Shown here piece by piece: positions 36,244 through 45,482 of a DNA stretch of 64,000 nt. This DNA comes from Flavilitoribacter nigricans DSM 23189 = NBRC 102662. GTDB taxonomy: Bacteria; Bacteroidota; Bacteroidia; Chitinophagales; Saprospiraceae. A program made the position numbers and the translations under genes. The first letter of the stretch is position 1; every line of letters begins with the position of its first letter. The notes beneath the pieces were generated by a model. It had not been told where the DNA came from, made no database searches, and was given only the letters and a program-made list of their open reading frames with translations. Location of the stretch: contig NZ_PDUD01000023.1 in NCBI RefSeq assembly GCF_002646595.1, positions 124,001-188,000 on the forward strand, in the 5' to 3' direction.

Positions 36244-36843
36244 CTATTTGATCGGGATGACCACCCCAACGCCCATGACTGCCTGGCCGCTGACCGGGAG
36301 CATCTCCAGGGTAGGCTTGAGCCGGAACGAAAGATCGTCATCGATATCGAACTGCCGCAGGTGAGCGTCCACGTAAGCTTCGATCCCCTGCAGGGCGTAA
36401 CCAAGCAAGAGGAATACATAACTCATCTGGGTATTCTTATCGTAGCGGTCGCGTAGGTTACGCAGCGTCCGGACATTATCGATGCTGGTGCCGGTAAATT
36501 CGTGCTCCTTATTATCCAGCTTCAATAGGTAAGCATCCTGGAGCCGGCGGTAGAGATCGGTATTGTAATCTATCGTGCGGTAGAGGGCGTAAAAGCCGCC
36601 GGCTACCAGCGGTACTTTCCACCAGTCCCGGTTATAGACCTGGCCGCCACTGGGAATGATGGACCACAGCAGCGCTTTTTTGGGCACCGGCCAGTTCGAA
36701 TTTTTCTCAATCGCTTTATCGGCTTCCACCAGCAGGCTGTCGGTACTGGTATCGGGGCGGACGATTGTCGTGGTGTCCTGCCCGGACACAGACTGACTGA
36801 GTAAAAAACACAGCAGAGTAACGGAAAAAATGCGGTACAGCAT
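36244..36843 (-). CDS. DUF5683 domain protein
   Basis: 199 residues. A signal peptide ends VSGQ near residue 22. The core has KALLWSIIPSGGQVYNRDWWKVPLV and two hydrophobic segments, as in DUF5683. In Bacteroidota this family is typically found directly behind parB, as here. The role is unknown; a link between the envelope and chromosome segregation is only suggested by this conserved neighbourhood. Confidence 0.85.
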   Translation of the reverse strand: MLYRIFSVTLLCFLLSQSVSGQDTTTIVRPDTSTDSLLVEADKAIEKNSNWPVPKKALLWSIIPSGGQVYNRDWWKVPLVAGGFYALYRTIDYNTDLYRRLQDAYLLKLDNKEHEFTGTSIDNVRTLRNLRDRYDKNTQMSYVFLLLGYALQGIEAYVDAHLRQFDIDDDLSFRLKPTLEMLPVSGQAVMGVGVVIPIK

Positions 36844-36929
36844 GAGCCGGTGGTGTTAGATTCCTAAGCAGAACGCTCCGGGCATCCGGTTTGTGAGCCG
36901 AATGGCGGGCATTGACCTTTTGTTGACAA

Positions 36930-37928
36930 TTAAAGCTGTTCGACGCATTTGAAAAAGAAATTCAACTGATCATTGTCTTTGAAGTCGATGATGATCCGGC
37001 CTTTCTGGTCATTATCCTCACTGATCTCCATTTTGACGTTGGGCGTACCAAAGAATACCCGGAAATCCTCCAGGATGCGGTCGCGTTCCGCCTGCAAGCG
37101 ACTTTTCGGAGCTTCTTTTTTGCTCTTTTCTCCCTTGGGCGGATGATAAGTCTTGGCCAGCGTTTCCGCCGCTCTTACGGACATGAGTTTGCCTTCTTCA
37201 TCGTACATTTTCCGGAGGCATTCCTTTTGCAGGAGTTTGTCCTTGATCCCGGCGATGGCCCGCGCGTGGCCCATGGTGATGCTTTTATTGCGCATGGCGT
37301 CCATAACGTCCGCGTGCAGGTCCAGCAGCCGCAGGTAGTTAGTTACGGTACTCCGTTTTTTCCCGACCCTTTCGGAAAGCACTTCGTCGGTAAGTTCAAA
37401 TTCTTCTTTGAGGCGATAGTAACTGACCGCGATCTCGAATGGGTTGAGGTCTTCCCGCTGAATGTTCTCGATCAGAGCCATTTCCATGAGCGTCTGATCG
37501 TTGGCGATCCGGATAAAGGCCGGCACTTCCTGGAGGTCGGCCAGTTTGGAAGCCCGCCAGCGGCGTTCCCCGGAAATGATCTGGTACTGTTTATCGGCAA
37601 AGCGGCGTACAGTGATCGGCTGAATGATCCCGTGTACGCTGATGGATTCGGCGAGTTCCTGCAGGGCTTCTTTTTCAAATTCCCGCCGGGGCTGATCGGG
37701 ATTGGCCTCGATCTGCTCGATGGGGATCATGGCGAAGTGGCTGGATAGCTCCTTGATCAGTCCCTCCGGATTAGTGGCGATCTGCTCATCGATATTATCG
37801 GGGATAAGCGCAGCCGTACCGGCACCCTGACTCTTCATCTTATTCACCATATTGGGATCCAGCCCAAAGGATTTCTTTCTCGTAGTACTTTTTTGGGGCC
37901 CGTCAGTACGTTTTTTCTTAATCGCCAT
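36930..37928 (-). CDS. parB: Chromosome-partitioning protein ParB
   Basis: A 332-residue centromere-binding CTPase. The N-terminal ParB/sulfiredoxin domain contains GERRWRASKLADLQEVPAFI and the CTP-binding region; a central helix-turn-helix segment (SERVGKKRSTVTNYLRLL) follows, then a C-terminal dimerisation region. The N-terminus is Lys/Thr-rich. It follows parA after a 215-base gap filled with periodic repeats. No exact parS (TGTTTCACGTGAAACA) was noticed nearby. Confidence 0.96.
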   Translation of the reverse strand: MAIKKKRTDGPQKSTTRKKSFGLDPNMVNKMKSQGAGTAALIPDNIDEQIATNPEGLIKELSSHFAMIPIEQIEANPDQPRREFEKEALQELAESISVHGIIQPITVRRFADKQYQIISGERRWRASKLADLQEVPAFIRIANDQTLMEMALIENIQREDLNPFEIAVSYYRLKEEFELTDEVLSERVGKKRSTVTNYLRLLDLHADVMDAMRNKSITMGHARAIAGIKDKLLQKECLRKMYDEEGKLMSVRAAETLAKTYHPPKGEKSKKEAPKSRLQAERDRILEDFRVFFGTPNVKMEISEDNDQKGRIIIDFKDNDQLNFFFKCVEQL

Positions 37929-37952
37929 AATATTTTTTGATTCTTTTTTTTT

Positions 37953-38019
37953 GGTGGACGGTTGATGGTGGACGGTAGACGGTAGACGGTAGACGGTCGG
38001 TCGAAGGTTGACGGTTGAT
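37953..38019. repeat. Degenerate heptamer array between parA and parB
   Basis: Seven-base words GGTGGAC, GGTTGAT, GGTGGAC, three GGTAGAC, an 11-base irregular unit, GGTTGAC and GGTTGAT. Reverse-complemented they are the same word family (GTCNACC) as the array at 17461-17530. Confidence 0.8.
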
Positions 38020-38047
38020 GGTTTTTGCCGGTATGGATAATTTCACA

Positions 38048-38135
38048 CTGTCTCCCTATCTCCAAATCTCCTTGTCCCCCCATCACCAAGTCTCCTCTTC
38101 TCCTTGTCTCCTCTTCTCCTTGTCTCCAAGTCACC
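38048..38135. repeat. Octamer array (eleven 8-base units) between parA and parB
   Basis: Eleven consecutive 8-base words, CTGTCTCC, CTATCTCC, AAATCTCC, TTGTCCCC, CCATCACC, AAGTCTCC, TCTTCTCC, TTGTCTCC, TCTTCTCC, TTGTCTCC, AAGTCACC. The strand is strongly pyrimidine-rich. It ends 9 bases before the parA stop. Confidence 0.8.
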
Positions 38136-38143
38136 CACTCTCA

Positions 38144-38926
38144 TCAAGCGGTCACAATCGCATCCGAATTATTCTCCAGAAACTCCTTAGCCAGGTTTAG
38201 GAAATTGATGCTGCCTCTGCTGCCCGCATTTACCATCACAACCGGCTGGTGCATGTTGGGCGCTTCGCTGATCTTGGAATTCCGGTGGATGATGGTCTCG
38301 AAGACCAGACCCGGGAAGATCTCCCGCACCTGATCGACCACCTCATTGGCCAGACGGAGCCGGCTATCGTACATAGACAAGAGGATACCTTCGATCTCCA
38401 ACTTGGGATTCAGACTCTTTTTCACCAGTTGGATGGTATTCTGCAACTGGGTAAGTCCTTCCAGGGCAAAGTATTCGCACTGCACGGGGATCAGCACGGA
38501 ATCGGCGGCGGTCAGTGCATTGACCGTAACCAGACCGAGAGAAGGCAAGCAGTCGATGAAAATATAGTCGTAGTCATCTTTTACCTTTTCCACGATCTCG
38601 CTCATTACGTATTCCCGGCGCCAGCGGCTGGCCAGTTCCAGGTCTGCCCCCACCAGATTGATGTGGGAGGGGATGATCTCCAGATTGGGTGTATCGGTTT
38701 CGTAGATGGCTTCCTGCGGATCCAGTTCGTTGATCATGCAGTCGTAGATACTCTCGTCCACATCCTCGGGTAAAGCACCGACGCCGGAAGAGGCATTGGC
38801 CTGAGGATCGGCATCGATCAGGAGTACCTTTTTTTCCAGGATCGCCAGACTGGCGGCCAGGTTGATGGCCGTTGTGGTCTTGCCAACACCTCCTTTCTGA
38901 TTCGCTATGGTAACTACTTTACCCAT
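38144..38926 (-). CDS. parA: Chromosome-partitioning ATPase ParA
   Basis: A 260-residue Walker-type ATPase that moves ParB-bound chromosome origins. The deviant Walker A is [17 protein letters not shown] (starting at residue 11), Walker B-type motifs are in [13 protein letters not shown], and the [13 protein letters not shown] segment is conserved. Length and start are standard. It is the first gene of the parA-parB-DUF5683 group; a large nested hairpin lies just upstream. Confidence 0.97.
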   Translation of the reverse strand: MGKVVTIANQKGGVGKTTTAINLAASLAILEKKVLLIDADPQANASSGVGALPEDVDESIYDCMINELDPQEAIYETDTPNLEIIPSHINLVGADLELASRWRREYVMSEIVEKVKDDYDYIFIDCLPSLGLVTVNALTAADSVLIPVQCEYFALEGLTQLQNTIQLVKKSLNPKLEIEGILLSMYDSRLRLANEVVDQVREIFPGLVFETIIHRNSKISEAPNMHQPVVMVNAGSRGSINFLNLAKEFLENNSDAIVTA

Positions 38927-38965
38927 GTTTGTCTATTTGAATTTTTCGTTGAAAAATTTGCCGGA

Positions 38966-39042
38966 GCATGGTGCAGGGCACCTGTGTTTGCTTCGGAGTC
39001 GCGGTTGGCTGCCAACCCCGCGCCGCAGGCCCTGCACTATGC
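38966..39042. repeat. Nested hairpin element upstream of parA
   Basis: The outer arms GCATGGTGCAGGGC (38966-38979) and GCCCTGCACTATGC (39029-39042) pair at 13 of 14 positions. Inside lies a second hairpin, CGCGGTTGG, loop CTG, CCAACC plus GCG (39000-39022). No T-run. It resembles a REP or BIME-type element. Confidence 0.6.
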
Positions 39043-39047
39043 CGTAC

Positions 39048-39722
39048 CTACATCGTTCCACCGACAGGCAGCAAAATTAACTCTTTTCCTTTATCCGCGA
39101 AAGCCTTTTTGGCCGCATCGTGGTCTATTTTAATAAATCCGAAAGTATCGTAGTGACAGCCGAGGATGCGATCGCACTCGATAAAATCGCTGGCAATAAT
39201 GGAATCTTCGTAGCCCATCGTGAAATTATCACCGATGGGCAGAATGGCAAAATCCAGCTTCGGACAGGTCATCGGGATCAGTTTCAGGTCCATGGTCAGT
39301 GCGGTATCTCCGGCGTGGTAAAAACAGCCTTCGTCGTTCCAGACCACGAAACCGCCCGGATTACCGGCGTAAGTGCCGTCGGGTAATGAACTGGAGTGCA
39401 CAGCGTTCACGTATTTTACCGTTCCGAAGTCGAATGCCCACTTGCCGCCGTGGTTCATCGGGTGGCCCTCGATATCTTTCTGGCCGTACCAGCTGTAGAT
39501 CTCAAAGTTGGAAACGATCTTGGCGCCGGTTTTTTTCGCAATGCGCTCGGCATCTGCCGTGTGGTCCTGGTGGCCGTGGGTCAGCAGGATATAGTCGGCT
39601 TCAATACCGTCTACATTGACGTCTTTGGCTAATTCGTTGGGTGAAATAAATGGGTCAAAGAGGAGTTTTTTGCCTTTGGTCTCAATGCCAAAACAGGATT
39701 GGCCATAGTAAGTAATCTTCAT
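39048..39722 (-). CDS. UPF0173 family metal-dependent hydrolase
   Basis: A 224-residue metallo-beta-lactamase-fold protein. The metal motif is LLTHGHQDHTAD (H49, H51, D53, H54), with further ligands in HAGDTAL and GCHYDT. No signal peptide. The start ATG at 39722 matches the family N-terminus (MKITYYGQSCF). The substrate is unknown. Confidence 0.92.
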   Translation of the reverse strand: MKITYYGQSCFGIETKGKKLLFDPFISPNELAKDVNVDGIEADYILLTHGHQDHTADAERIAKKTGAKIVSNFEIYSWYGQKDIEGHPMNHGGKWAFDFGTVKYVNAVHSSSLPDGTYAGNPGGFVVWNDEGCFYHAGDTALTMDLKLIPMTCPKLDFAILPIGDNFTMGYEDSIIASDFIECDRILGCHYDTFGFIKIDHDAAKKAFADKGKELILLPVGGTM

Positions 39723-40086
39723 AAAATATTGATATTTTGGGAAAGCTGCCCGAAGATAGCCAGCTTTCGAGAGAATAAAAAATGAATTCTTGTCCGGATC
39801 AGCGTGTCGGATGGCCGGTCGCTTTCTTCCCGGTAATTGCGGGGCGGTAGTCGAAAGGGCTCCCGGCAAATTAATGCGGTTTCCTTAAACAACTTTGGGG
39901 GAATAACTGTATACTTATGCAACTTAGAGATGCGAACTTGGCATCCATTAATAAAATTGAGCTGCCGAAAAATTGTTCAGTGGCCGGAAGGAAAGTCATC
40001 GTTAAACCTGCCGGCAGGGGATCCAACACCGGGCATCAGCTATCTATCTGTAAGGACTTGCATTGCAAGCTGAATTTTTTACCAAT
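39723..40086. other. 364-base divergent intergenic region
   Basis: It separates the UPF0173 gene (minus) from the FMN-reductase gene (plus) and must carry both promoters. TATCTTCG on the minus strand near 39751-39758 is one mismatch from the -7 consensus. A small hairpin CTTGCA/TGCAAG lies at about 40059-40071. No coding pattern was seen. Confidence 0.35.
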
Positions 40087-40626
40087 ATGATCACAGTAAT
40101 CTCGGGTACCAATCGAAAGGAAAGTGAAAGTCTGCTGTTTGCCCGCCAGATGGTGGCTTTTTTGCAGGCCAACACGGACGAGACGGTCAAGCTGTTGCCG
40201 CTGGAATCCATCCCCCACGACTGGTTTCATCCGGATATGTACGAAAAAGATCAGCAGTCACCCAGCCTGAGTGGCCTGCAGGATGATTTTGTGCTGTCTG
40301 CCTCCAAGTTCCTGTTTGTGGTACCGGAGTACAACGGAAGTATCCCCGGGGCGCTGAAATTGTTCCTGGATGCCTGTTCCATTCGCGAGTACCAGAGTAA
40401 TTTCAAAGGCAAGAAAGCGGCCATGGTCGGTGTAGCCACCGGTCGGGCGGGCAATTTGCGCGGCATCGATCATCTGACCGCCATACTACACCACATGGGC
40501 ACCTTGATCATGCCGGCCTATCTACCGATCTCCCGGATCGGTGCCCTCACTGAAGAAGGGAATATCCTCGATCAGGATACCCTCAAGGTAATGGAACAAT
40601 TTGCGATCAACTTCCTGGCGTTTTAG
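40087..40626 (+). CDS. NADPH-dependent FMN reductase family protein
   Basis: A 179-residue flavodoxin-like protein. SGTNRKESESLLFA is the FMN phosphate-binding loop and VVPEYNGSIPGALKLFLD the second FMN-contacting segment, both standard for the NADPH-dependent FMN/azo/quinone reductase family. Cytosolic. The S9 peptidase gene follows 62 bases behind on the same strand. Confidence 0.92.
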   Translation: MITVISGTNRKESESLLFARQMVAFLQANTDETVKLLPLESIPHDWFHPDMYEKDQQSPSLSGLQDDFVLSASKFLFVVPEYNGSIPGALKLFLDACSIREYQSNFKGKKAAMVGVATGRAGNLRGIDHLTAILHHMGTLIMPAYLPISRIGALTEEGNILDQDTLKVMEQFAINFLAF

Positions 40627-40688
40627 ATAGCCAAAGGCACGGCCCGCTACCGGCAAAATTCCTTATTTTGTGGAAAAATCACCTTTCC

Positions 40689-42725
40689 ATGATGAAACCA
40701 CTCTATATTTTCCTGCTAACCGTTCTTTGTATTCCTTTTTCCGGCCAGGCCCAGACCGAAAAGCTGGAACTGATGGATATCTTCGATCTGGAATTTATTT
40801 CCGATCCGCAGATCTCACCGGATGGTTCCCAGATCGTCTACGTACGCAACTTCAAGGATGTGATGGCCGATGCCAACCGGTCCAATCTCTGGATCGTCAA
40901 CGCCGACGGCAGTAAAAACCGACCGCTGACCACGGGCAACCAGAGCGACTATTCCCCGCGCTGGTCGCCGGACGGCAGCCGCGTGCTGTACCTGAGCAGC
41001 AAAGGTGGCAGTTCCCAGATGTACCTGCGCTGGCTGGAGGACGGCACGGAGCAGAAGCTGAGCAATTTCCCGAAATCTCCCGGCGGTATTCAGTGGTCGC
41101 CGGATGGAAAATGGATCGCTTTCGGCATGTCGGTAGATAGCCAGCCCGCTTCGCTGATGTCGCTGCCGAGTCCGCCCAAGGGCGCAAAGTGGACCGAGAA
41201 ACCAAAATATATTGATGAGCTGAATTACCGTTCCGATGGGGCCGGTTATTTGCCCGCATCTTACCGGCACCTTTTTGTGATGTCAGCCGACGGCGGTCAT
41301 CCCCGGCAGCTTACTTCCGGAGATTTCGATCACGGTAGTGCTTTCGCCTGGACGCCCGATGGAAAATACCTCATCCTTTCCGCCAACCGGCACCCGGAAG
41401 GGGAGTACGAACCCCGCAATTCGGAGATCTATGAACTGGAAGTTGCCTCGGGCACGATCAAAGCACTGACGGACCGCAACGGACCGGATTCCAGCCCGGT
41501 GGTATCGCCGGACGGAAAAACGATCGTTTACTCCGGCTTTGACGACCGCTACCAGGGCTTTCAGACTACCGGCGTCTACCTGATGAACCGGGACGGCAGC
41601 AATCCGCGCCTCATCAATAAGGATTTTGACCGCAATTCGGATAACCTACAGTGGAGTGCCGACGGTAAATATCTCTTCTTTCAATACGATGACCGGGGTA
41701 ATACCAAGATCGCCCGGATGGACCTGCAGGGTAAGGTAACTGACCTGACCAACAATGTAGGTGGATTATCTCTGGGACGGCCCTATTCCGGCGGCGATTA
41801 TACCGTAGCCAAAAACGGGCGCTTCGCCTATACCCTGGGTACGCCCGAACACCCGTCCGATCTGGCGGTGGCCACCGGCAGCGGGGATGTAAAAAGACTG
41901 ACGGAAGTAAACGCGGACCTGTTCAGCCACAAAAAAGTGGGAGCCGTGGAAGAGATCTGGTACGAATCCAGCTTCGACGGCCGGAAGGTACAGGGCTGGA
42001 TCTGTAAGCCGCCCGATTTTGATCCCAACAAAAAATATCCGTTGCTGCTCGAGATCCACGGTGGGCCTTTCACCAATTACGGTTGGCGTTTTTCCACGGA
42101 AGTACAATTGTACGCGGCGGCCGGGTACGTGGTGCTGTATACCAACCCACGGGGCAGTACGAGCTACGGCGAGGAATTCGCCAATCTGATCCACCACAAC
42201 TACCCGGGAGAAGACTATGACGATCTGATCTCCGGCGTGGATGCGGTGATTGAAAAAGGATATATCGATGAAAACCAGTTGTACGTAACCGGCGGCAGCG
42301 GCGGCGGCGTACTCTCCGCCTGGATAATTGGCAAAACGGACCGTTTCCGGGCGGCCGTGGTGGCCAAACCCGTGATCAACTGGAGCAGTTTTGTATTGCA
42401 CGCGGACGGTCCGGCGTTTTTCTCCAAGTACTGGTTCCCCGGTTTCCCCTGGGAAAATCCCGAGCAATACTGGAAGCGTTCACCCCTTTCTCTGGCGGGT
42501 AATGTGAAAACACCGACGATGCTGCTGACCGGTGAGCAGGATTACCGCACACCGATCTCGGAAACGGAGCAGTACTACGCTGCGCTGAAGCTGAATAAGG
42601 TGGATGCGGCAATGGTCCGTATTCAGGATTCCGGACACGGGATCGCCAATAAACCGAGTAACCTGATGAACAAAGTGGCCTACGTGCTGGGTTGGTTTGA
42701 TAAACACCAACCGGTGAAGCCGTAA
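40689..42725 (+). CDS. Secreted S9 prolyl-oligopeptidase-family peptidase
   Basis: 678 residues. A signal peptide ends GQAQ near residue 18. An N-terminal TolB/PD40 propeller (about residues 35-400) covers a C-terminal alpha/beta-hydrolase domain. The catalytic triad is Ser in GGSGGG (near residue 538), Asp in GEQDYRTP and His in DSGHGIANK. It would be a periplasmic or outer-surface dipeptidyl or acylaminoacyl peptidase. The ATG at 40689 is followed directly by another ATG. Confidence 0.93.
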   Translation: MMKPLYIFLLTVLCIPFSGQAQTEKLELMDIFDLEFISDPQISPDGSQIVYVRNFKDVMADANRSNLWIVNADGSKNRPLTTGNQSDYSPRWSPDGSRVLYLSSKGGSSQMYLRWLEDGTEQKLSNFPKSPGGIQWSPDGKWIAFGMSVDSQPASLMSLPSPPKGAKWTEKPKYIDELNYRSDGAGYLPASYRHLFVMSADGGHPRQLTSGDFDHGSAFAWTPDGKYLILSANRHPEGEYEPRNSEIYELEVASGTIKALTDRNGPDSSPVVSPDGKTIVYSGFDDRYQGFQTTGVYLMNRDGSNPRLINKDFDRNSDNLQWSADGKYLFFQYDDRGNTKIARMDLQGKVTDLTNNVGGLSLGRPYSGGDYTVAKNGRFAYTLGTPEHPSDLAVATGSGDVKRLTEVNADLFSHKKVGAVEEIWYESSFDGRKVQGWICKPPDFDPNKKYPLLLEIHGGPFTNYGWRFSTEVQLYAAAGYVVLYTNPRGSTSYGEEFANLIHHNYPGEDYDDLISGVDAVIEKGYIDENQLYVTGGSGGGVLSAWIIGKTDRFRAAVVAKPVINWSSFVLHADGPAFFSKYWFPGFPWENPEQYWKRSPLSLAGNVKTPTMLLTGEQDYRTPISETEQYYAALKLNKVDAAMVRIQDSGHGIANKPSNLMNKVAYVLGWFDKHQPVKP

Positions 42726-42793
42726 CTAGTCCGGTGGAAGAAGCCCTGGCCGAAAAGATCTGATCAAAATTACATCTGATATAAAACCATTTC

Positions 42794-44902
42794 ATGGTTC
42801 GTTATTCTAAAGATACTGACAACATTGTCACCCTGAGTTTGAACATGAAAGGCCGGACGGTCAATGTGATCAACCACGAGATCGGGCAGGCCTTTCTGCC
42901 GGTACTGGAGCATCTGAAAATGGAGAAGGCCCGCGGTGGTCTGCGGGGCGTGATCCTGACCTCGGACAAAAAGACCTTTTTATCCGGTGGAGACCTGGAA
43001 TACCTGCTGAATGCAGAGGATGCCGAAGAAGTCTTCTCCTTTACGGAAACGCTGAAGAAATTTCTGCGGGACCTGGAAAGCCCCGGCGTTCCCGTGGTGG
43101 CTGCCATTAACGGGAGCGCGCTGGGTACGGGTTTTGAGGTCGCTCTGGCCTGCCACCACCGCATCGTCATTGACGATCCGCGGATCCGGCTCGGCCATCC
43201 GGAAGTCAATCTCGGGCTGATGCCCGGTGGGGGAGGGGTTATCCGACTGATGTGGCTGCTGGGGATCGAAAAAGCCTACACCATCCTCACTTCCGGGCAC
43301 CGGTATTCGCCCCAAGAGGCCATGCGGGTAGGGATCATCGACGATCTGGCGAAGAACCGCAAGGAGATGCTGGAAAAAGCCAAAACCTGGCTGCTGGAAA
43401 ACAAAGAAGGGCGTCGGCCCTGGGACCGGGAACACGAAAGCATCCCCGGCGGTACGGCCAAAAAGGCCAGTGTGGCGGCCACGATTCGTAACTTTTCGGC
43501 CCAACTGGCCAAACTTACCCACCACAACTATCCGGCGCCGCAGGCCATACTGAACGTGCTGTTCGAAGGCTCGAAAGTGGACTTTGATACCGCCTGTAAG
43601 ATCGAAGGCCGGTATTATACCAGTCTGGTACTGAGTAAGGCTACCAAAAATATGATCAAGACCTTTTGGTTTGATTACAACGCCATCAAGAGCGGGGAGA
43701 ACCGACCCAAAGGTTTTGGAAAATTCCGTCCCCGCAAGGTCGGGGTGATCGGCGCGGGTATGATGGGATCGGGTATTGCTTTCGCCTGCCTGCGTCAGGG
43801 ACTGCACGTGGTACTGAAGGACGTTTCCTACCTGATCGCCGAACGCGCCCGGGAGTACGTTCGGAAGAAACTGGACGAATTGCTGGAAATCGGATTTATC
43901 CAGGAGGAAGATAAGATTGAAACCCTGTCCCGGATCAAGACCACGGAATCTTCCAAAGAATTTGAGGACTGCGATCTGGTGATCGAGGCGGTTTTCGAAA
44001 ACAAAATGGTAAAACAGAAAGTGACGCGGGAAGCCGAAGAGTTCCTGGATGAGTACTCCCTGTTTGCCAGCAACACCGTTTCCATCCCGATCACACAACT
44101 GGCCACCGCCTCGGTGCGGCCCGAAAACTATGTCGGCCTGCACTTCTTCCATCCGGCCGATGAGATACCGCTGGTAGAGATAGTCAAAGGGGAGGAAACA
44201 TCGGATGAGACCATCGCCCGGGCTTTTGATTTTGTCAATGCCATTCATAAGGTCCCGATCATCGTTAAGGACGATTGGGGCTTTTACGCCGCCCGGGTCC
44301 AGAACACCTATATTCTGGAGGGGATCACGATGTTGCAGGAAGGTTATCCTCCGGCCCTGATCGAAAACCTCGGCCAGAAAGCCGGTATGCCAAAAGGAGC
44401 GCTGGCTCTGGCGGATGATCTGGGCCTGGAACTGGTGCTGAAATACGAAAATCAGGCTGCCGTCCACTACGGAAATAAATACATCCAGCATCCGGCGGTA
44501 GCCGTATTGCACAAAATGCTCAAGGAACTGGAACGGCCGGGACGGCAAAAACGGGCCGGTTTCTTTGCTTACCACGAGGGAGCGGAACGTACCATCTGGC
44601 CGGAACTGACTGAACACTTCCCCCCGGCCGACCAGGAATACGATCACGAAGCGATCAAGGAGCGCCTGCTGTTTGCCCAGGTAATCGAAGCCGTGTGGTG
44701 TATGCAGGAAAAAGTGATCCGTTCGGTACCGGCCGCCAACCTGGGCAGCGTTTACGGCTGGGGATTTCCCGCTTTTCGGGGCGGTGTGATCCAGTTTGTG
44801 AATGATTATGGCCTGGACGCCTTTATGGCAAAATGTAAAGCGTACGAGCAGACCTACGGGCCGCGGTTTAAGGTGCCGAGTTTTCTCCGGAAATTGCTAT
44901 AG
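42794..44902 (+). CDS. Fused enoyl-CoA hydratase / 3-hydroxyacyl-CoA dehydrogenase
   Basis: A 702-residue fatty-acid oxidation enzyme of the FadB/FadJ type. The N-terminal crotonase domain (about 1-190) carries the oxyanion and catalytic elements in SGGDLEYL and HPEVNLGLMPGGGG. The NAD-binding domain begins VGVIGAGMMGSGIAFA near residue 315, and the 3HCDH C-terminal domains have LHFFHPADEIPLVEI. It would catalyse two steps of beta-oxidation; the etfBA genes at 52.7-54.5 kb fit the same pathway. No thiolase gene is adjacent. Confidence 0.94.
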   Translation: MVRYSKDTDNIVTLSLNMKGRTVNVINHEIGQAFLPVLEHLKMEKARGGLRGVILTSDKKTFLSGGDLEYLLNAEDAEEVFSFTETLKKFLRDLESPGVPVVAAINGSALGTGFEVALACHHRIVIDDPRIRLGHPEVNLGLMPGGGGVIRLMWLLGIEKAYTILTSGHRYSPQEAMRVGIIDDLAKNRKEMLEKAKTWLLENKEGRRPWDREHESIPGGTAKKASVAATIRNFSAQLAKLTHHNYPAPQAILNVLFEGSKVDFDTACKIEGRYYTSLVLSKATKNMIKTFWFDYNAIKSGENRPKGFGKFRPRKVGVIGAGMMGSGIAFACLRQGLHVVLKDVSYLIAERAREYVRKKLDELLEIGFIQEEDKIETLSRIKTTESSKEFEDCDLVIEAVFENKMVKQKVTREAEEFLDEYSLFASNTVSIPITQLATASVRPENYVGLHFFHPADEIPLVEIVKGEETSDETIARAFDFVNAIHKVPIIVKDDWGFYAARVQNTYILEGITMLQEGYPPALIENLGQKAGMPKGALALADDLGLELVLKYENQAAVHYGNKYIQHPAVAVLHKMLKELERPGRQKRAGFFAYHEGAERTIWPELTEHFPPADQEYDHEAIKERLLFAQVIEAVWCMQEKVIRSVPAANLGSVYGWGFPAFRGGVIQFVNDYGLDAFMAKCKAYEQTYGPRFKVPSFLRKLL

Positions 44903-44938
44903 TGGTTCTGCCGCTCGAGTGGTTCTGCCACTATACAA
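44898..44938. repeat. Hairpin element ending CCACTATACAA
   Basis: TATAGTGG and CCACTATA form an 8-bp stem around 22 bases containing a direct repeat of GTGGTTCTGCC. It overlaps the stop codon of the preceding gene. The right end CCACTATACAA is identical to that of the hairpin at 7713-7757. Confidence 0.55.
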
Positions 44939-44948
44939 AAAACGCAGG

Positions 44949-45464
44949 ATGGAATTAAAAAACGCAGTTGATTTTATAAAAAACGCTGTTATTCCTGTAA
45001 AGGGGACCTGGGCGGATATCGGTGCCGGTTCGGGCATCTATACCCAGGCGCTGGACCAGGTATTGGAAGCAGGCAGTATCATCTACGCCGCGGACAAGAA
45101 TCCCCATATGCTATACCGCCTCCGTCTGGAAAATTGTGAATTGCGCATTGAGGAGCTGGATTTCACCCGGCCGTTCACGCTGCCGCCACTGGACGGCATC
45201 ATCATGGCCAACGCTCTGCACTACGCGCCGGACCCCGAACCGGTACTGGAAAAAATCGTCGCATGCCTCAAACCGGGCGGACGTTTACTTATGATCGAAT
45301 ACGAAACGGAGCGACCGCTGCAGCCCTGGATCCCGTATCCGATTCCTTTCCAACGTTTCCGGGAAATGGCCGCTTCCGTCGGCCTGCAGGAAGTGCGGCA
45401 GGAGGGGCAGATCCCTTCGGCCTACGGCCACGATCACATTTATCTGGCGGTAGCGGAGCGTTGA
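44949..45464 (+). CDS. Class I SAM-dependent methyltransferase
   Basis: 171 residues. The S-adenosylmethionine motif I is WADIGAGSGIYTQALDQ, an acidic residue ends strand 2 in YAADKNP, and CLKPGGRLLMIEYE is motif III. It is shorter than many relatives, close to the minimal fold. The start at 44949 lies just behind the hairpin. The substrate is unknown. Confidence 0.88.
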   Translation: MELKNAVDFIKNAVIPVKGTWADIGAGSGIYTQALDQVLEAGSIIYAADKNPHMLYRLRLENCELRIEELDFTRPFTLPPLDGIIMANALHYAPDPEPVLEKIVACLKPGGRLLMIEYETERPLQPWIPYPIPFQRFREMAASVGLQEVRQEGQIPSAYGHDHIYLAVAER

Positions 45465-45482
45465 GATCATCGCTTGCCCGCA

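Noticed and set aside
36844-39047. parS centromere site near parAB
   Set aside because: Looked for TGTTTCACGTGAAACA or close variants by eye and found none; the periodic arrays are not parS-like.
42980-44647. 555-codon minus-strand frame opposite the hydratase/dehydrogenase fusion
   Set aside because: The plus strand has both catalytic domains in order. The length alone of an antisense frame is not evidence in this GC-skewed codon usage.
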